Shown in pieces: positions 42,995 through 51,445 of a DNA stretch of 64,000 bases. Origin of the DNA: Propionispora vibrioides (GTDB lineage Bacteria > Bacillota > Negativicutes > Propionisporales > Propionisporaceae); assembly GCF_900110485.1 (NCBI RefSeq), contig NZ_FODY01000028.1:1-64000 (forward strand), in the 5' to 3' direction. A program made the position numbers and the translations under genes. The notes beneath the pieces are model-generated. The model ran no database searches, was not told where the DNA came from, and saw only the letters and a program-made list of their open reading frames with translations. The first letter of the stretch is position 1. The number at the start of each line of letters is the position of its first letter.

Positions 42995-43936
42995 ATGAAA
43001 ATTGCAATTATTGAACCCTTGGGCGTCGAACGGGAAAAACTGCGGCAAATCGCCGCCGAAGTGCTGGGGAAAGACGTTGATATTACCTATTATGACAGCT
43101 TTCCCGCCGATCAGGCGGAGGTGGTAGCCCGGTCCCGGACAGCCGATATCGTCGTGCTGGCCAATATGCCCTATCGCGAAGCGGTGCTGGCCCAGTGCCC
43201 GCAGCTTGCCATGCTGTCGGTGGCTTTTACCGGAATTGATCATATTGATATGGCTTATTGCCGGCGGAACAACATTACCGTCTGCAATTGTGCCGGTTAT
43301 TCCAATGAGGCGGTCAGCGAGCTGGTCTTCGGGCTGGTGCTTGGCTTGTATCGCCGCCTGATTGCCTGTGATACGGCGGTGCGCCGGGGCGGGACCAAGG
43401 ACGGACTGATCGGGTTTGAGCTGGCGGGAAAAAAATTCGGTATTGTCGGCACCGGTGCCATCGGGTTGAAAGTGGCGGCGCTGGCCCGGGCCTTTGGCTG
43501 CGAGGTGTATGCCTACAGCCGGACGGTGAAGGAAATGCCGGGCATCCGCTATGTGGATTTGGATACGCTGCTGGCAACCTGTGACATCGTATCACTCCAT
43601 GTACCGCTTATGGAACAGACCAGGGGCATGATTAACCGGGATAAACTGGCGCTGATGAAACAGAACGCTGTTTTGATTAATACGGCCCGCGGTCCTGTCG
43701 TTGATGCCGCGGCGTTGGCTGAGGCCCTGACGGAAGGGCGGCTGGCCGGGGCGGCGATGGATGTTTTTGAACAGGAGCCGCCTATTCCGGCCGAGCATCC
43801 GCTGCTGCAGGCGCCTAACGTCATCCTGGCGCCCCATGTTGGTTTTGCGACCCAAGAGGCCCTGGGTAAACGGGCGGTTATCGCCTTGGAGAATATAAAA
43901 CAGTGGCTGGCTAAGACGCCACAAAATGTAATGTAG
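42995..43936 (+). CDS. D-isomer-specific 2-hydroxyacid dehydrogenase (likely glyoxylate reductase role)
   Basis: 313 residues. The NAD(P)-binding GTGAIG (152-157) and the catalytic Arg232 (NTARGP), Glu261 (EQEPP) and His281 (LAPHVGF) are intact. Enzymes of this family reduce glyoxylate, hydroxypyruvate or other 2-oxoacids. Placed between ureidoglycine aminohydrolase and the second M20 enzyme, it most plausibly reduces the glyoxylate formed by the pathway to glycolate. Direct oxidation of ureidoglycolate is a less usual alternative, since known AllD belongs to another family. ATG 42995 has GAGGAGG 6 bases upstream. Confidence 0.88.
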   Translation: MKIAIIEPLGVEREKLRQIAAEVLGKDVDITYYDSFPADQAEVVARSRTADIVVLANMPYREAVLAQCPQLAMLSVAFTGIDHIDMAYCRRNNITVCNCAGYSNEAVSELVFGLVLGLYRRLIACDTAVRRGGTKDGLIGFELAGKKFGIVGTGAIGLKVAALARAFGCEVYAYSRTVKEMPGIRYVDLDTLLATCDIVSLHVPLMEQTRGMINRDKLALMKQNAVLINTARGPVVDAAALAEALTEGRLAGAAMDVFEQEPPIPAEHPLLQAPNVILAPHVGFATQEALGKRAVIALENIKQWLAKTPQNVM

Positions 43937-43964
43937 AAGGAAGCAGAACGAAGGTGGCGTTATT

Positions 43965-45212
43965 ATGACAAAGCAGGCAAGTGCAGCCAACATCCGCCAT
44001 TGGCTGGAAACGATCAACACCTATAACTCCACGCCGGGAGCCGGTACTACACGGGTTTTGTTCACCAAGCCCGAGGTGGAGGCCAGACAATATGTAAAGG
44101 ACGAAATGCGGAAGCTTGGGCTGGCGGTAAAAGAAGACGGGATCGGCAACATTTTCGGCATTTTGCCAGGCCGCCGGCCGGAACTGCCGCCGGTCTGGAC
44201 GGGATCACATATTGATACGGTGCTCCATGCCGGCATGTTTGATGGCATGAGCGGTGTGGTGGCCGGTTTGGAGGCGGTGCGGCTGATCCGGGAAGCCGGT
44301 GCCGCCTTTGAACGAAGCATTGTTGTGGTGGTGTACACCTCGGAAGAACCTACCCGCTTTGAACTTGGCTGTCTGGGCAGCCGGGCGCTGGCTGGCAAAC
44401 TGAGCCTGGCCGATGCCTGTAAGCTGGTGGATAAGGAGGGCCGGAGCCTGCCGGAGGTGCTTGCGGAGCTTGGTTATGACCTGGCCCGGTTTGCTGAAAT
44501 TCCTATCAGGCCGGGCGCGGTATACGGCGCAGTGGAGCTTCATATTGATCAGACCGGCGTGTTGGAGCGGGCGGGGAAAACGGTGGGAATTGTCAAAACC
44601 ATCTGTGCGCCGACCAACTTCGATATCGAGGTGACCGGCTGTCAGTCCCATGCCGGCGGCACTTCCATGGAGGAGCGGCGCGATGCCTATGCGGCAAGCT
44701 GTGAAATCGGCCTGGCATTGGAAAAACTGGCCCGCGAGTCGGACAGCGAATATACGACGGCTACCATAGGGCGGGTAGAAGTCTGCCCCAATGCGGTCAA
44801 TGTCATTCCGGGCAAGGTAAAGTTCTCCATTGATATCCGTGACTGCGATTTTGACGCCAAAGAGCGGCTGGTGGCCAAACTAAAAGCGGCGATTGCCGTC
44901 ATTGAGGAAAAACGCGGCGTTCAGGTGAGCCTGACCGAATACAATAACGACCAGCCGATGCACTGTAATACGGCGATGATGGCTAAGATTGAGGCGGCCT
45001 GTCACCGGCGCGGCATTTCCTATCAAAAGGTGATCAGCGGCGCTTTCCATGATTCGATGCTGGTCGGGGAATTTGCTCCGGTGGCGATGATCTTTGTACC
45101 CAGCAAAAACGGCATCAGCCATAGCGCCGAGGAATGGACCGAGTTTGCGGATATTGCCGCCGGCACCGATGTGCTTATGGATACGCTGCTGGCTATGGCG
45201 AATGAAGTGTAA
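43965..45212 (+). CDS. Ureidoglycolate amidohydrolase-like M20-family enzyme
   Basis: 415 residues. Metal motif SHIDTVLHAGMFDG (His82, Asp93), then TSEEPTRF (125-132) and CLGSR (136-140), a combination found in plant ureidoglycolate amidohydrolase and distinct from the allC NDEEG motif. Later SHAGGTSMEERRDA and the PSKNGISHSAEEW ligand region are conserved. It would split (S)-ureidoglycolate to glyoxylate, two ammonia and CO2, closing a urea-free route. A general N-carbamoyl-amino-acid hydrolase is the main alternative. Last gene of the operon, followed by a hairpin. Confidence 0.82.
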   Translation: MTKQASAANIRHWLETINTYNSTPGAGTTRVLFTKPEVEARQYVKDEMRKLGLAVKEDGIGNIFGILPGRRPELPPVWTGSHIDTVLHAGMFDGMSGVVAGLEAVRLIREAGAAFERSIVVVVYTSEEPTRFELGCLGSRALAGKLSLADACKLVDKEGRSLPEVLAELGYDLARFAEIPIRPGAVYGAVELHIDQTGVLERAGKTVGIVKTICAPTNFDIEVTGCQSHAGGTSMEERRDAYAASCEIGLALEKLARESDSEYTTATIGRVEVCPNAVNVIPGKVKFSIDIRDCDFDAKERLVAKLKAAIAVIEEKRGVQVSLTEYNNDQPMHCNTAMMAKIEAACHRRGISYQKVISGAFHDSMLVGEFAPVAMIFVPSKNGISHSAEEWTEFADIAAGTDVLMDTLLAMANEV

Positions 45213-45223
45213 AGGGCATGGTA

Positions 45224-45265
45224 AAACCCTGTTCGAGAGCATATGCTTTCGGACAGGGTTTGCTG
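45224..45265 (+). terminator. Hairpin ending the ureide operon
   Basis: AAACCCTGT (45224-45232) pairs with ACAGGGTTT (45253-45261), with CGA/TCG and AGC/GCT inside. The tail GCTGTTTGG is only weakly T-rich. Confidence 0.6.
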
Positions 45266-45290
45266 TTTGGTTATATATGAGAGTTTCTTT

Positions 45291-45872
45291 CTATATTTCG
45301 GCAACTACCCGGCAGGGGAGACCGGACAGGCCGGCGTAATTGACCGGATAGGTATGGACCAGGAAGCGGCGTCCCTGGGCTTTTTGCAAAACCATATCCA
45401 GATTGGCCAGGTTTTCAATGACGAAAATATGGTGGTCGGCGCAGTACTGATCGGCCTGTGCATGCCCCGCCGCCTGGCGAATGCCTGCCATATCAACGCC
45501 GATGAGGCTTACTTTTTTGTTTACCAAATAGGTGATCAGGGCCTGGGACAGTTCGGGATGGTTCTTAAAATAGCCGGGACTGCCATAGGAATTTTCTTGC
45601 AGCCAGCCTGTGTGAAAGAGGATAAAGTCATTTTCCTGAATGGTCGCCGAAGCTATATCGGTTACTTCAATCTCTCTGTCCCGTATATGGCTGACATCAA
45701 ACAGAATGCCTTCCCGCTCGGTGTTATCCAGGGAAAAGGTTTTGTCCATGGCGTCAAAATGCGTTCCGATGTGGCCGAATTTCCCGACAGGAGGGATTTG
45801 GCCGGCTGCATCAAGTTGAAAAAATGACTGTAAAATGTCTTCGGTCAATGTTACCGATAGATCAATTTTCAT
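45291..45872 (-). CDS. Cyclase-family (kynurenine-formamidase-like) metal hydrolase
   Basis: 193 residues, with the family metal motif HxGTHxD in GKFGHIGTHFDA near residues 33-42 and a further FILFHTGW segment. Members include arylformamidase, isatin hydrolase and bacterial polyketide cyclases and usually hydrolyse a cyclic or formyl amide. The gene is divergent from a MarR regulator and its promoter is framed by two MarR-type palindromes. Its role beside the ureide operon is unknown; hydrolysis of a related amide is possible. Confidence 0.78.
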   Translation of the reverse strand: MKIDLSVTLTEDILQSFFQLDAAGQIPPVGKFGHIGTHFDAMDKTFSLDNTEREGILFDVSHIRDREIEVTDIASATIQENDFILFHTGWLQENSYGSPGYFKNHPELSQALITYLVNKKVSLIGVDMAGIRQAAGHAQADQYCADHHIFVIENLANLDMVLQKAQGRRFLVHTYPVNYAGLSGLPCRVVAEI

Positions 45873-45894
45873 AATAGATCACTCCTTTGCTCTC

Positions 45895-45914
45895 ATTGTT
45901 TCCTGGTAAACAAT
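45895..45914. promoter_or_regulatory. MarR-type operator 1 (ATTGTTT-N6-AAACAAT)
   Basis: Perfect 7-base arms around CCTGGT. It covers the expected start site of the minus-strand cyclase transcript. Confidence 0.72.
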
Positions 45915-45917
45915 TTT

Positions 45918-45946
45918 ATTATAACGGAATAACGTTTCCTTGTAAA
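45918..45946 (-). promoter_or_regulatory. Promoter of the cyclase-family gene
   Basis: Minus strand: TTTACA (45946-45941), a 17-base spacer, TATAAT (45923-45918). The -35 box lies inside operator 2 and operator 1 covers the start site. Confidence 0.78.
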
Positions 45947-45950
45947 CAAT
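45934..45950. promoter_or_regulatory. MarR-type operator 2 (GTTT-N6-AAACAAT)
   Basis: Same right half and spacer (CCTTGT) as operator 1, with a partly degenerate left arm. It overlaps the -35 box of the cyclase promoter. Confidence 0.65.
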
Positions 45951-46025
45951 ATAAGGCGGATTTATTTTATTTTGCCGGTTTATGCGCTATAATAATACAT
46001 AAATACTATTGAGCGGGTTGGGACT

Positions 46026-46583
46026 ATGAAGCAGAAAGAAGCAGAACTGAAAGAGTTAATCGCTAAAATTGAAACGCTGGTGTATCATGTGGAGGCGATG
46101 GAAGGCCAGGAGGAAATCTTGCTGCAGGCGGCGTTGGCCGGGCAGATTGATGAGCGCCTGCGGCAGGCCGGTCTGTCTCTGTCCGAATGTCATGTCCTGG
46201 ACTGCATGGAACGCCATGCCGGCTTGAATACGACAGCCATTGCCAGGAAGATGAACATGACTAAAGGCGGCATATCCAAGATTGCCGCCAAACTAATTAA
46301 AAAAGATTTGATTGAAGTGCGGCGTCTGCCCGATAACCAAAAAGAAATCTACTACAAGCTGACACCGTTGGGTAAACAGGCTTTTGAACTCCATGCCCGC
46401 TTGCATAGAATTGCGCGGGACGAATTTGCGAACCGGTTTGATCAGTACAGCCCGGCAGAATTGCAGACGGCAAAGCGGTTTATTGATGATCTGATCGCCA
46501 TCTTGCCGGCCGTGGGGCAAAGCGTCGGCCTGTTCCAACCGGGCAGCAGGTTGTATTCATCGGAAGGAGGGGAAGAAAAATGA
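46026..46583 (+). CDS. MarR-family transcriptional regulator
   Basis: 185 residues. Helix-turn-helix at about 70-95 (LNTTAIARKMNMTKGGISKIAAKLIKKDLI) and wing RRLPDNQKEIYYKLTPLG. The long N-terminal helix (about 1-45) supports dimerisation. Two palindromes upstream (45895-45914 and 45934-45950) frame the promoter of the divergent cyclase gene, so this is most likely a repressor of the cyclase gene and of its own operon. It overlaps the following metallo-beta-lactamase-fold gene by 4 bases (ATGA). Confidence 0.9.
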   Translation: MKQKEAELKELIAKIETLVYHVEAMEGQEEILLQAALAGQIDERLRQAGLSLSECHVLDCMERHAGLNTTAIARKMNMTKGGISKIAAKLIKKDLIEVRRLPDNQKEIYYKLTPLGKQAFELHARLHRIARDEFANRFDQYSPAELQTAKRFIDDLIAILPAVGQSVGLFQPGSRLYSSEGGEEK

Positions 46584-47293
46584 ACCAAGTGGCTGTGTTG
46601 ACCCTGCAGGGCGCCGGTGTGCCCAAAGCGGTGCATCCTGTTATCATAAGCGACGATAAGGAACTCGTACTGATTGACTGTGGCTATCCCGGCAGCCTGC
46701 CTTTGCTTAAGCAGGCTGCGGCAGAGCAGGGGATGGAGCTGGACCGGCTGACCAAAATCATCATCACTCACCACGACTATGACCATATGGGCGCGCTGGC
46801 CGCTTGCAAAAGAGCCTATTCCAGGGTGCAGGTAGTGGCAGCCCGGGAAGAGGCGCCGTATATCGCCGGTGAGAAAAAATCGCTGCGGCTGCAGCAGGCC
46901 GAGGCGCTGTATGCCAGCCTGCCAGAGGAGCAAAAAGCCCTGGCCAGGGGATTTCAAGACCGGCTGGCAGCGCTGGAGCCGGCGACGGTAGATATTCTTG
47001 TTCAGGACAGGGATTGTTTTCCCTGGGGTGGCGGCATTGAGATTGTTGCCACGCCGGGGCATATGCCCGGACATATTTCGGTATACCTTAAGGAAAGCAA
47101 AACACTGGTTACCGGCGATGCCCTGGTAGCCGAGGCGGGCCGGCTCTTGTTTGCCAACCCGCAGTATACTCTGGATATGAAACTGGCCTGGCAGTCCAGC
47201 CGGAAGTTCCTGGATTATGATACAGCAAGAATCGTTTGTTATCATGGCGGCATTGTCACCGAGAACATCCGGGCGGCGCTGTTGGCTATGTAA
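46580..47293 (+). CDS. Metallo-beta-lactamase-fold hydrolase
   Basis: 237 residues. The metal motif is ITHHDYDHMG (His64, Asp66, Asp68, His69), an HxDxDH variant in which the second His of HxHxDH is Asp. Downstream ligands follow in TPGHMPGH and TGDALV, with a final His in CYHGG. Members include lactonases, glyoxalase II-like thioesterases and various detoxification enzymes, so no substrate is assigned. Translationally coupled to the MarR regulator, so it likely acts on the compound sensed by it. The perfect terminator at 47296-47349 follows. Confidence 0.85.
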   Translation: MNQVAVLTLQGAGVPKAVHPVIISDDKELVLIDCGYPGSLPLLKQAAAEQGMELDRLTKIIITHHDYDHMGALAACKRAYSRVQVVAAREEAPYIAGEKKSLRLQQAEALYASLPEEQKALARGFQDRLAALEPATVDILVQDRDCFPWGGGIEIVATPGHMPGHISVYLKESKTLVTGDALVAEAGRLLFANPQYTLDMKLAWQSSRKFLDYDTARIVCYHGGIVTENIRAALLAM

Positions 47294-47295
47294 AA

Positions 47296-47349
47296 ATCAA
47301 ACAAACGGGCTGTCCCGGATATTATTCCGGGACAGCCCGTTTGTTTGAT
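47296..47349. terminator. Bidirectional perfect terminator
   Basis: A 23-base-pair perfect stem (47296-47318 with 47327-47349) between the convergent metallo-beta-lactamase-fold and hypothetical genes. Confidence 0.9.
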
Positions 47350-47362
47350 TGGCATCAAGCCG

Positions 47363-47749
47363 CTACGGTCTGTTTTTAACTTGGGTTAAGCTGCTGCTTG
47401 GCCGGCTATTCAACTGTTCATAGTATTCCACCTCAAAATACATCCGTTCAAAAATGATTTTACTAATCATTTCGTTGATTTCCCGGCAGTTTTGCTGAAA
47501 GCCTTCGTCAATGACGCCCATCAAATGATCGATCTGCTGCTGCGGCATATCCGGCGGCAAGGGTAGATTGAAACAAGGTTCGAAGGTTTTATTGGCATAA
47601 TTGGCCACAAAATGGCTCATCCGGTCACCGACCTGTTCAGTCAGCTCGGGATTGCCGGTCAATTCAAACAGGTAGGCGCGGATCAAGCGATCCATTTCCT
47701 GCAGCATCTGATCGTTGGGAGTGGGAAAACTGACAATTTTAGCGGTCAT
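47363..47749 (-). CDS. Hypothetical protein
   Basis: 128 residues, start ATG at 47749 with GGAGCACC upstream. The predicted structure is mostly helical and acidic, with a conserved-looking FVANYANKTFEPCFNLPLPPD stretch and a C-terminal helix (FERMYFEVEYYEQL). No recognised domain, signal peptide or membrane helix. It lies alone between the convergent terminator and arginase. The coherent codon use and good ribosome site suggest a real gene. Function unknown. Confidence 0.65.
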   Translation of the reverse strand: MTAKIVSFPTPNDQMLQEMDRLIRAYLFELTGNPELTEQVGDRMSHFVANYANKTFEPCFNLPLPPDMPQQQIDHLMGVIDEGFQQNCREINEMISKIIFERMYFEVEYYEQLNSRPSSSLTQVKNRP

Positions 47750-47939
47750 GGCAGGTGCTCCTTTACGCGGTACTTTGCGTTTCTTGTTTGCTGTTGGGCG
47801 GGCCGTTAGCCTGACAGGCTAATCCGCTGGTTTACATGCAAGCATCATACCATTATTATCGCGGGGAACTATTAGAATTGACTTTGGAAAAGAACGAAAA
47901 ATGTAGATAAAAATATGTACTGAAAATATAAAACATATA

Positions 47940-47968
47940 TTGTACTTTGTCTTTAAAAGATGTACAAT
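47940..47968 (+). promoter_or_regulatory. Promoter of the arginase gene
   Basis: TTGTAC (47940-47945), a 17-base spacer, TACAAT (47963-47968). The two boxes also form an inverted repeat ATTGTAC/GTACAAT that might bind a regulator. Confidence 0.65.
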
Positions 47969-48009
47969 GAAGGTCGCGATTGAATCTAGTAAGGCGGTGA
48001 TATGGTTCG

Positions 48010-48957
48010 ATGAAACAGAAAATTTCTATGTTAGGTGTTCCCATGTGGTTGGGACAAACGCGGTACGGCACCAATATGGGGCCGTCGGAGCTGCGGCTTG
48101 CCGGCTTGACAGGCCGTCTAAAGCAGCTTGGTCTGGAAGTGGCCGATGAGGGTAATATCCCGGTGGGAAGTGCCGGGCCGCGCAAACTAGCAGATAAGAA
48201 TATGAAGAATACTAAAGCCGTTGTCAAAGCTAATGAGAAGTTGGCGGCAAAGGTTTCCGATATGGTAAAGAGAGGGCGATTTCCCCTGGTATTGGGTGGC
48301 GACCACAGCATTGCCATCGGTACACTGGCGGGCCTTGCCAAGCACTATAAGAATCTGGGGGTCATCTGGTATGACGCGCATGCCGATATGAATACTCCGG
48401 AGACCTCGCCTAGCGGCAATATTCATGGAATGCCGCTGGCCGCCAGCATGGGACTGGGGCCGGCCTGCCTGACGCAGATCGGCGGTTACAGCCACAAGGT
48501 CCGGCCGGAAAATATTGTGCTAATTGGCGTCCGGGATATCGATCCCGGTGAGCAGGAACTGATTGCCAATGCCCGGATTAAGGCGTTCTCAGCGGACGAT
48601 GTTAACCGGCTCGGCATAGACAGAGTTATGCAGGCGGCGCTCGATTATTTGGCCGAACGCTGCGACGGCATCCATCTCAGTTTTGATCTGGACGGCATTG
48701 ATCCGACGGAAATTCCCGGTGTAGGTACGCCGGTGAGTGCCGGCATCAGCTATGCCGACAGCCTGCAAGCCGTTGAACTGCTGTTTAACTCCCGAAAAAT
48801 TACTTCCGCCGAATTTGTGGAAGTCAATCCACTGCTGGATAAAGGCGGCATCAGCGCCCAACGGACGGTGGATTTAGTCAGTACCTTATTTGGCGAAAAA
48901 AGTGCGCTGGCGCTCCGGAGCGAGATTTCGGTCGGTGCAGCACAGCACGTGGTATAA
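48010..48957 (+). CDS. rocF: Arginase
   Basis: 315 residues. Manganese-binding motifs are GGDHSIAIG, the DAHADMNTPETSPSGNIHGMPLA block and SFDLDGIDPTEIPGVGTPV; the substrate SGNIHG segment identifies arginase rather than agmatinase. It splits arginine to ornithine and urea. No urease or ornithine genes are nearby in this window. It appears monocistronic with its own promoter and terminator, close to but transcribed apart from the ureide cluster. Confidence 0.94.
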   Translation: MKQKISMLGVPMWLGQTRYGTNMGPSELRLAGLTGRLKQLGLEVADEGNIPVGSAGPRKLADKNMKNTKAVVKANEKLAAKVSDMVKRGRFPLVLGGDHSIAIGTLAGLAKHYKNLGVIWYDAHADMNTPETSPSGNIHGMPLAASMGLGPACLTQIGGYSHKVRPENIVLIGVRDIDPGEQELIANARIKAFSADDVNRLGIDRVMQAALDYLAERCDGIHLSFDLDGIDPTEIPGVGTPVSAGISYADSLQAVELLFNSRKITSAEFVEVNPLLDKGGISAQRTVDLVSTLFGEKSALALRSEISVGAAQHVV

Positions 48958-48994
48958 AGAAAAGCATGACAATATAGCGACAGGGGCTTTGCCG

Positions 48995-49037
48995 GCAGGG
49001 ATGGCTTATCCGAAAGGGTTAAGACATCCCTGCTTTT
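48995..49037 (+). terminator. Terminator of arginase
   Basis: GCAGGGATG (48995-49003) pairs with CATCCCTGC (49025-49033), followed by TTTTG. Confidence 0.85.
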
Positions 49038-49200
49038 GTTATGCCTTGGTGTGGTACTAGCGGGTAGGAAACGTAAAAATTCGTCGGCAAATCACAGGAA
49101 AAAAGGGTTCCGGTCCTGCCCGGCGAACTATAACAAGGATTTTAGCCACGGGCGGAACTTAGCGCAAGTTACGCACCGTGCGACGCAAGGGGTTATCAGC

Positions 49201-51351
49201 ATGCGTGAATATATCCGGGAAAAGTTATATTCCTGTCTGCAACGACAAACTATCGGCTCTCATTTGCAGTTTCTTATTTCCGTTGTGCTGGTTACCGTCA
49301 GCATCAGCCTGTGTCTTTTATATACCTGGCATGAACGGGAACTTCGCCTGGTCGAGAGCGAGCAGACAATGCACCAGTCGGTTGTCCAGCAGTCGAAGCT
49401 TATTGGCGAATGGTTCCGGGACCGGGCGGATGATTTGGAAACCATAACACGGCTGCAAACGGTACGAACGGGAAATCTTACCGGCATGTTGAATGATTTT
49501 CAGGCCGGGTTAGCCAGCAGCAAGGAGTTTGAGGGTTATGCCTTTGTCGATCAAAGCGGCAGGACGGTAGTGGACACTGTGGCGCCGCCTGGCACGGATG
49601 TGAACAACCGTGATTATTTTCGCCTGGGCATGGCCGGTCAGTCGGTGATCACCGGAATATTGACCGGCCGGGCCACGGGACGGAAAATTGTTATCCTTGC
49701 CAAGCCGGTGTTTGATTATCAAAACGAGATTCGTGGCATTGTGCTTGCCACGGTGACTTTGCAGAAGCTGGACGGCATTATTCAAAACCTGGAATTCGGC
49801 ACAACAGGCAAGGCTTATCTGGTGGATGAGAAAGGTACGGTTCTGGCTCAATCCGGCCCAGGTGACAGGCCGGAAAGCTCGCTGGTGGAGAACGAAGGCT
49901 ACCGGCAGGCTAAGGCCGGATTTTCCGGGGCAAAGCGATATATCAACCACGCCGGCCGCCCGGTTGTCGGAGCGTACCAGTGGATTCCCGAACGCAACTG
50001 GGGCGTCATTTTTGAAGTGGAGCAAGCGGAGGTGCTGGCGCCGCTCTATGATATCCTGATGCGGGCTTTGTTTGGCAGCCTGATTATTTTATTCCTGGCT
50101 TTATGCGTTGCCCGCCTGATTGCCAAAAATATTGAGAAGCCGATTGCCATGCTGTTTGCCGCTTTGCAGCGCACCCAAACAGGGGATTATGAACATGCCG
50201 TGTCCGAACGGGAGTTCTTGTTTGCGCCGGCTGAAATCCGGGGACTTTGCCATGCCTTCAATATCATGATGGGCACCATTCACGAACATGTCAAACTGCT
50301 GCACAACATTAACGAGGCTCTGTCGGTGGCGGAGAACAAATACAGGACCTTAAGCATTCGCGACCAACTGACCCAATTATACAACCGGACCTATTATGAG
50401 GCCGAACTGGAGCGGCTGCAGGCCTTGCAACAGCCTGTTGCGGTTGTCATCTGCGATGTGGATGGACTGAAACTGGTGAACGACACACTGGGGCACAAGG
50501 CGGGGGACGGTCTGATCAAGACGGCGGCGCGGCTGTTGCTGGACAGTTTTCCGCCGGCGGCGACGGTGGCCCGGATTGGCGGCGACGAGTTTGTCGTCCT
50601 GTTGCCGAATGCAACGACAGAGTCCATGCGGGCCCAGGTGCTTGTTCTCTATCAGCGGGTGGCCGAGCACAATCAGCAGCAGCCCGGCCATCCGCTCTTC
50701 CTATCAACCGGCGGTGTGGCGGCCAAGCCGCCCTTTGAGCTGGAAGATATGGTGAGTGAAGCCGATAACTATATGTATCAGGAGAAAGAACGTAATCGCA
50801 GCCGTAACCGCCGCTGGCTGCTGGCCGCGTTTATGAAAACGGTGGCGGAATATGACGATAGGTATCTGGAACATTTGGAAGGGGTAAAAAGATGGGGCCT
50901 GCTGCTGGGGCAGGCTCTGCAACTGGATGACCTGCAGTTGCGACAGATCGAACTGGTCGCCCAGTACCACGATGTCGGCAAGATTGGCGTGGCCCGCCAC
51001 ATTTTGACGAAGGCCGAGCCGCTGAATGAGCAAGAATGGGAGGAAATCAGGCTGCACCCCGATATCGGAGGACGGCTGGCCAAAACAGTTCCCGATTTGC
51101 AGACCTGTGCCGAGCTGAGTGGCTCCCATCATGAACGCTGGGACGGAGAAGGCTACCCCAACCGTCTGAAAGGGGAGGAGATTCCTTTGATTAGCCGGAT
51201 TGTGGCCATTGCCGATGCGTATGACTCCATGCAGCGTCATACCAGCTACCGGCGGGGCCGCTCCATGGAGGATGCCCGGCAGGAACTTGAAAACTGTTCG
51301 GGCAGCCAGTTTGATCCCGAACTGGTACGGATTTTCCTTAGGGCCGTTTAG
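49201..51351 (+). CDS. Membrane sensor with dCache-type domain, GGDEF and HD-GYP domains
   Basis: 716 residues. Two membrane helices (about 20-40 and 285-308) enclose an extracytoplasmic dCache-like sensor (NNRDYFRLGMAGQSVITGILTGRATGRKI). A HAMP follows, then GGDEF with an intact RIGGDEF active site (about 400-545) and HD-GYP with YHDVGKIG, HHERWDGEGYP and DAYDSMQ. It may both make and break cyclic-di-GMP, its balance set by the sensor. ATG 49201 has AAGGGG 8 bases upstream; the frame is open further upstream but without a ribosome site. Together with the EAL protein nearby it suggests local second-messenger control. Confidence 0.9.
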   Translation: MREYIREKLYSCLQRQTIGSHLQFLISVVLVTVSISLCLLYTWHERELRLVESEQTMHQSVVQQSKLIGEWFRDRADDLETITRLQTVRTGNLTGMLNDFQAGLASSKEFEGYAFVDQSGRTVVDTVAPPGTDVNNRDYFRLGMAGQSVITGILTGRATGRKIVILAKPVFDYQNEIRGIVLATVTLQKLDGIIQNLEFGTTGKAYLVDEKGTVLAQSGPGDRPESSLVENEGYRQAKAGFSGAKRYINHAGRPVVGAYQWIPERNWGVIFEVEQAEVLAPLYDILMRALFGSLIILFLALCVARLIAKNIEKPIAMLFAALQRTQTGDYEHAVSEREFLFAPAEIRGLCHAFNIMMGTIHEHVKLLHNINEALSVAENKYRTLSIRDQLTQLYNRTYYEAELERLQALQQPVAVVICDVDGLKLVNDTLGHKAGDGLIKTAARLLLDSFPPAATVARIGGDEFVVLLPNATTESMRAQVLVLYQRVAEHNQQQPGHPLFLSTGGVAAKPPFELEDMVSEADNYMYQEKERNRSRNRRWLLAAFMKTVAEYDDRYLEHLEGVKRWGLLLGQALQLDDLQLRQIELVAQYHDVGKIGVARHILTKAEPLNEQEWEEIRLHPDIGGRLAKTVPDLQTCAELSGSHHERWDGEGYPNRLKGEEIPLISRIVAIADAYDSMQRHTSYRRGRSMEDARQELENCSGSQFDPELVRIFLRAV

Positions 51352-51361
51352 CCGGCATACA

Positions 51362-51390
51362 TTGTACGTCCGGCAGTTGTGCAGTATAAT
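51362..51390 (+). promoter_or_regulatory. Promoter of ybaK
   Basis: TTGTAC (51362-51367), a 17-base spacer, TATAAT (51385-51390). A small CAGTTT/AAACTG hairpin follows before the ribosome site. Confidence 0.65.
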
Positions 51391-51445
51391 AATAAAAAAC
51401 ATAAAAAAACAGTTTTTGTAAACTGGAGGCTTATAGGAGACGACT

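Noticed and set aside
49090-49200. Possible cyclic-di-GMP riboswitch before the GGDEF/HD-GYP gene
   Set aside because: CACAGG is present, but the rest of the GEMM consensus and the paired helices cannot be found.
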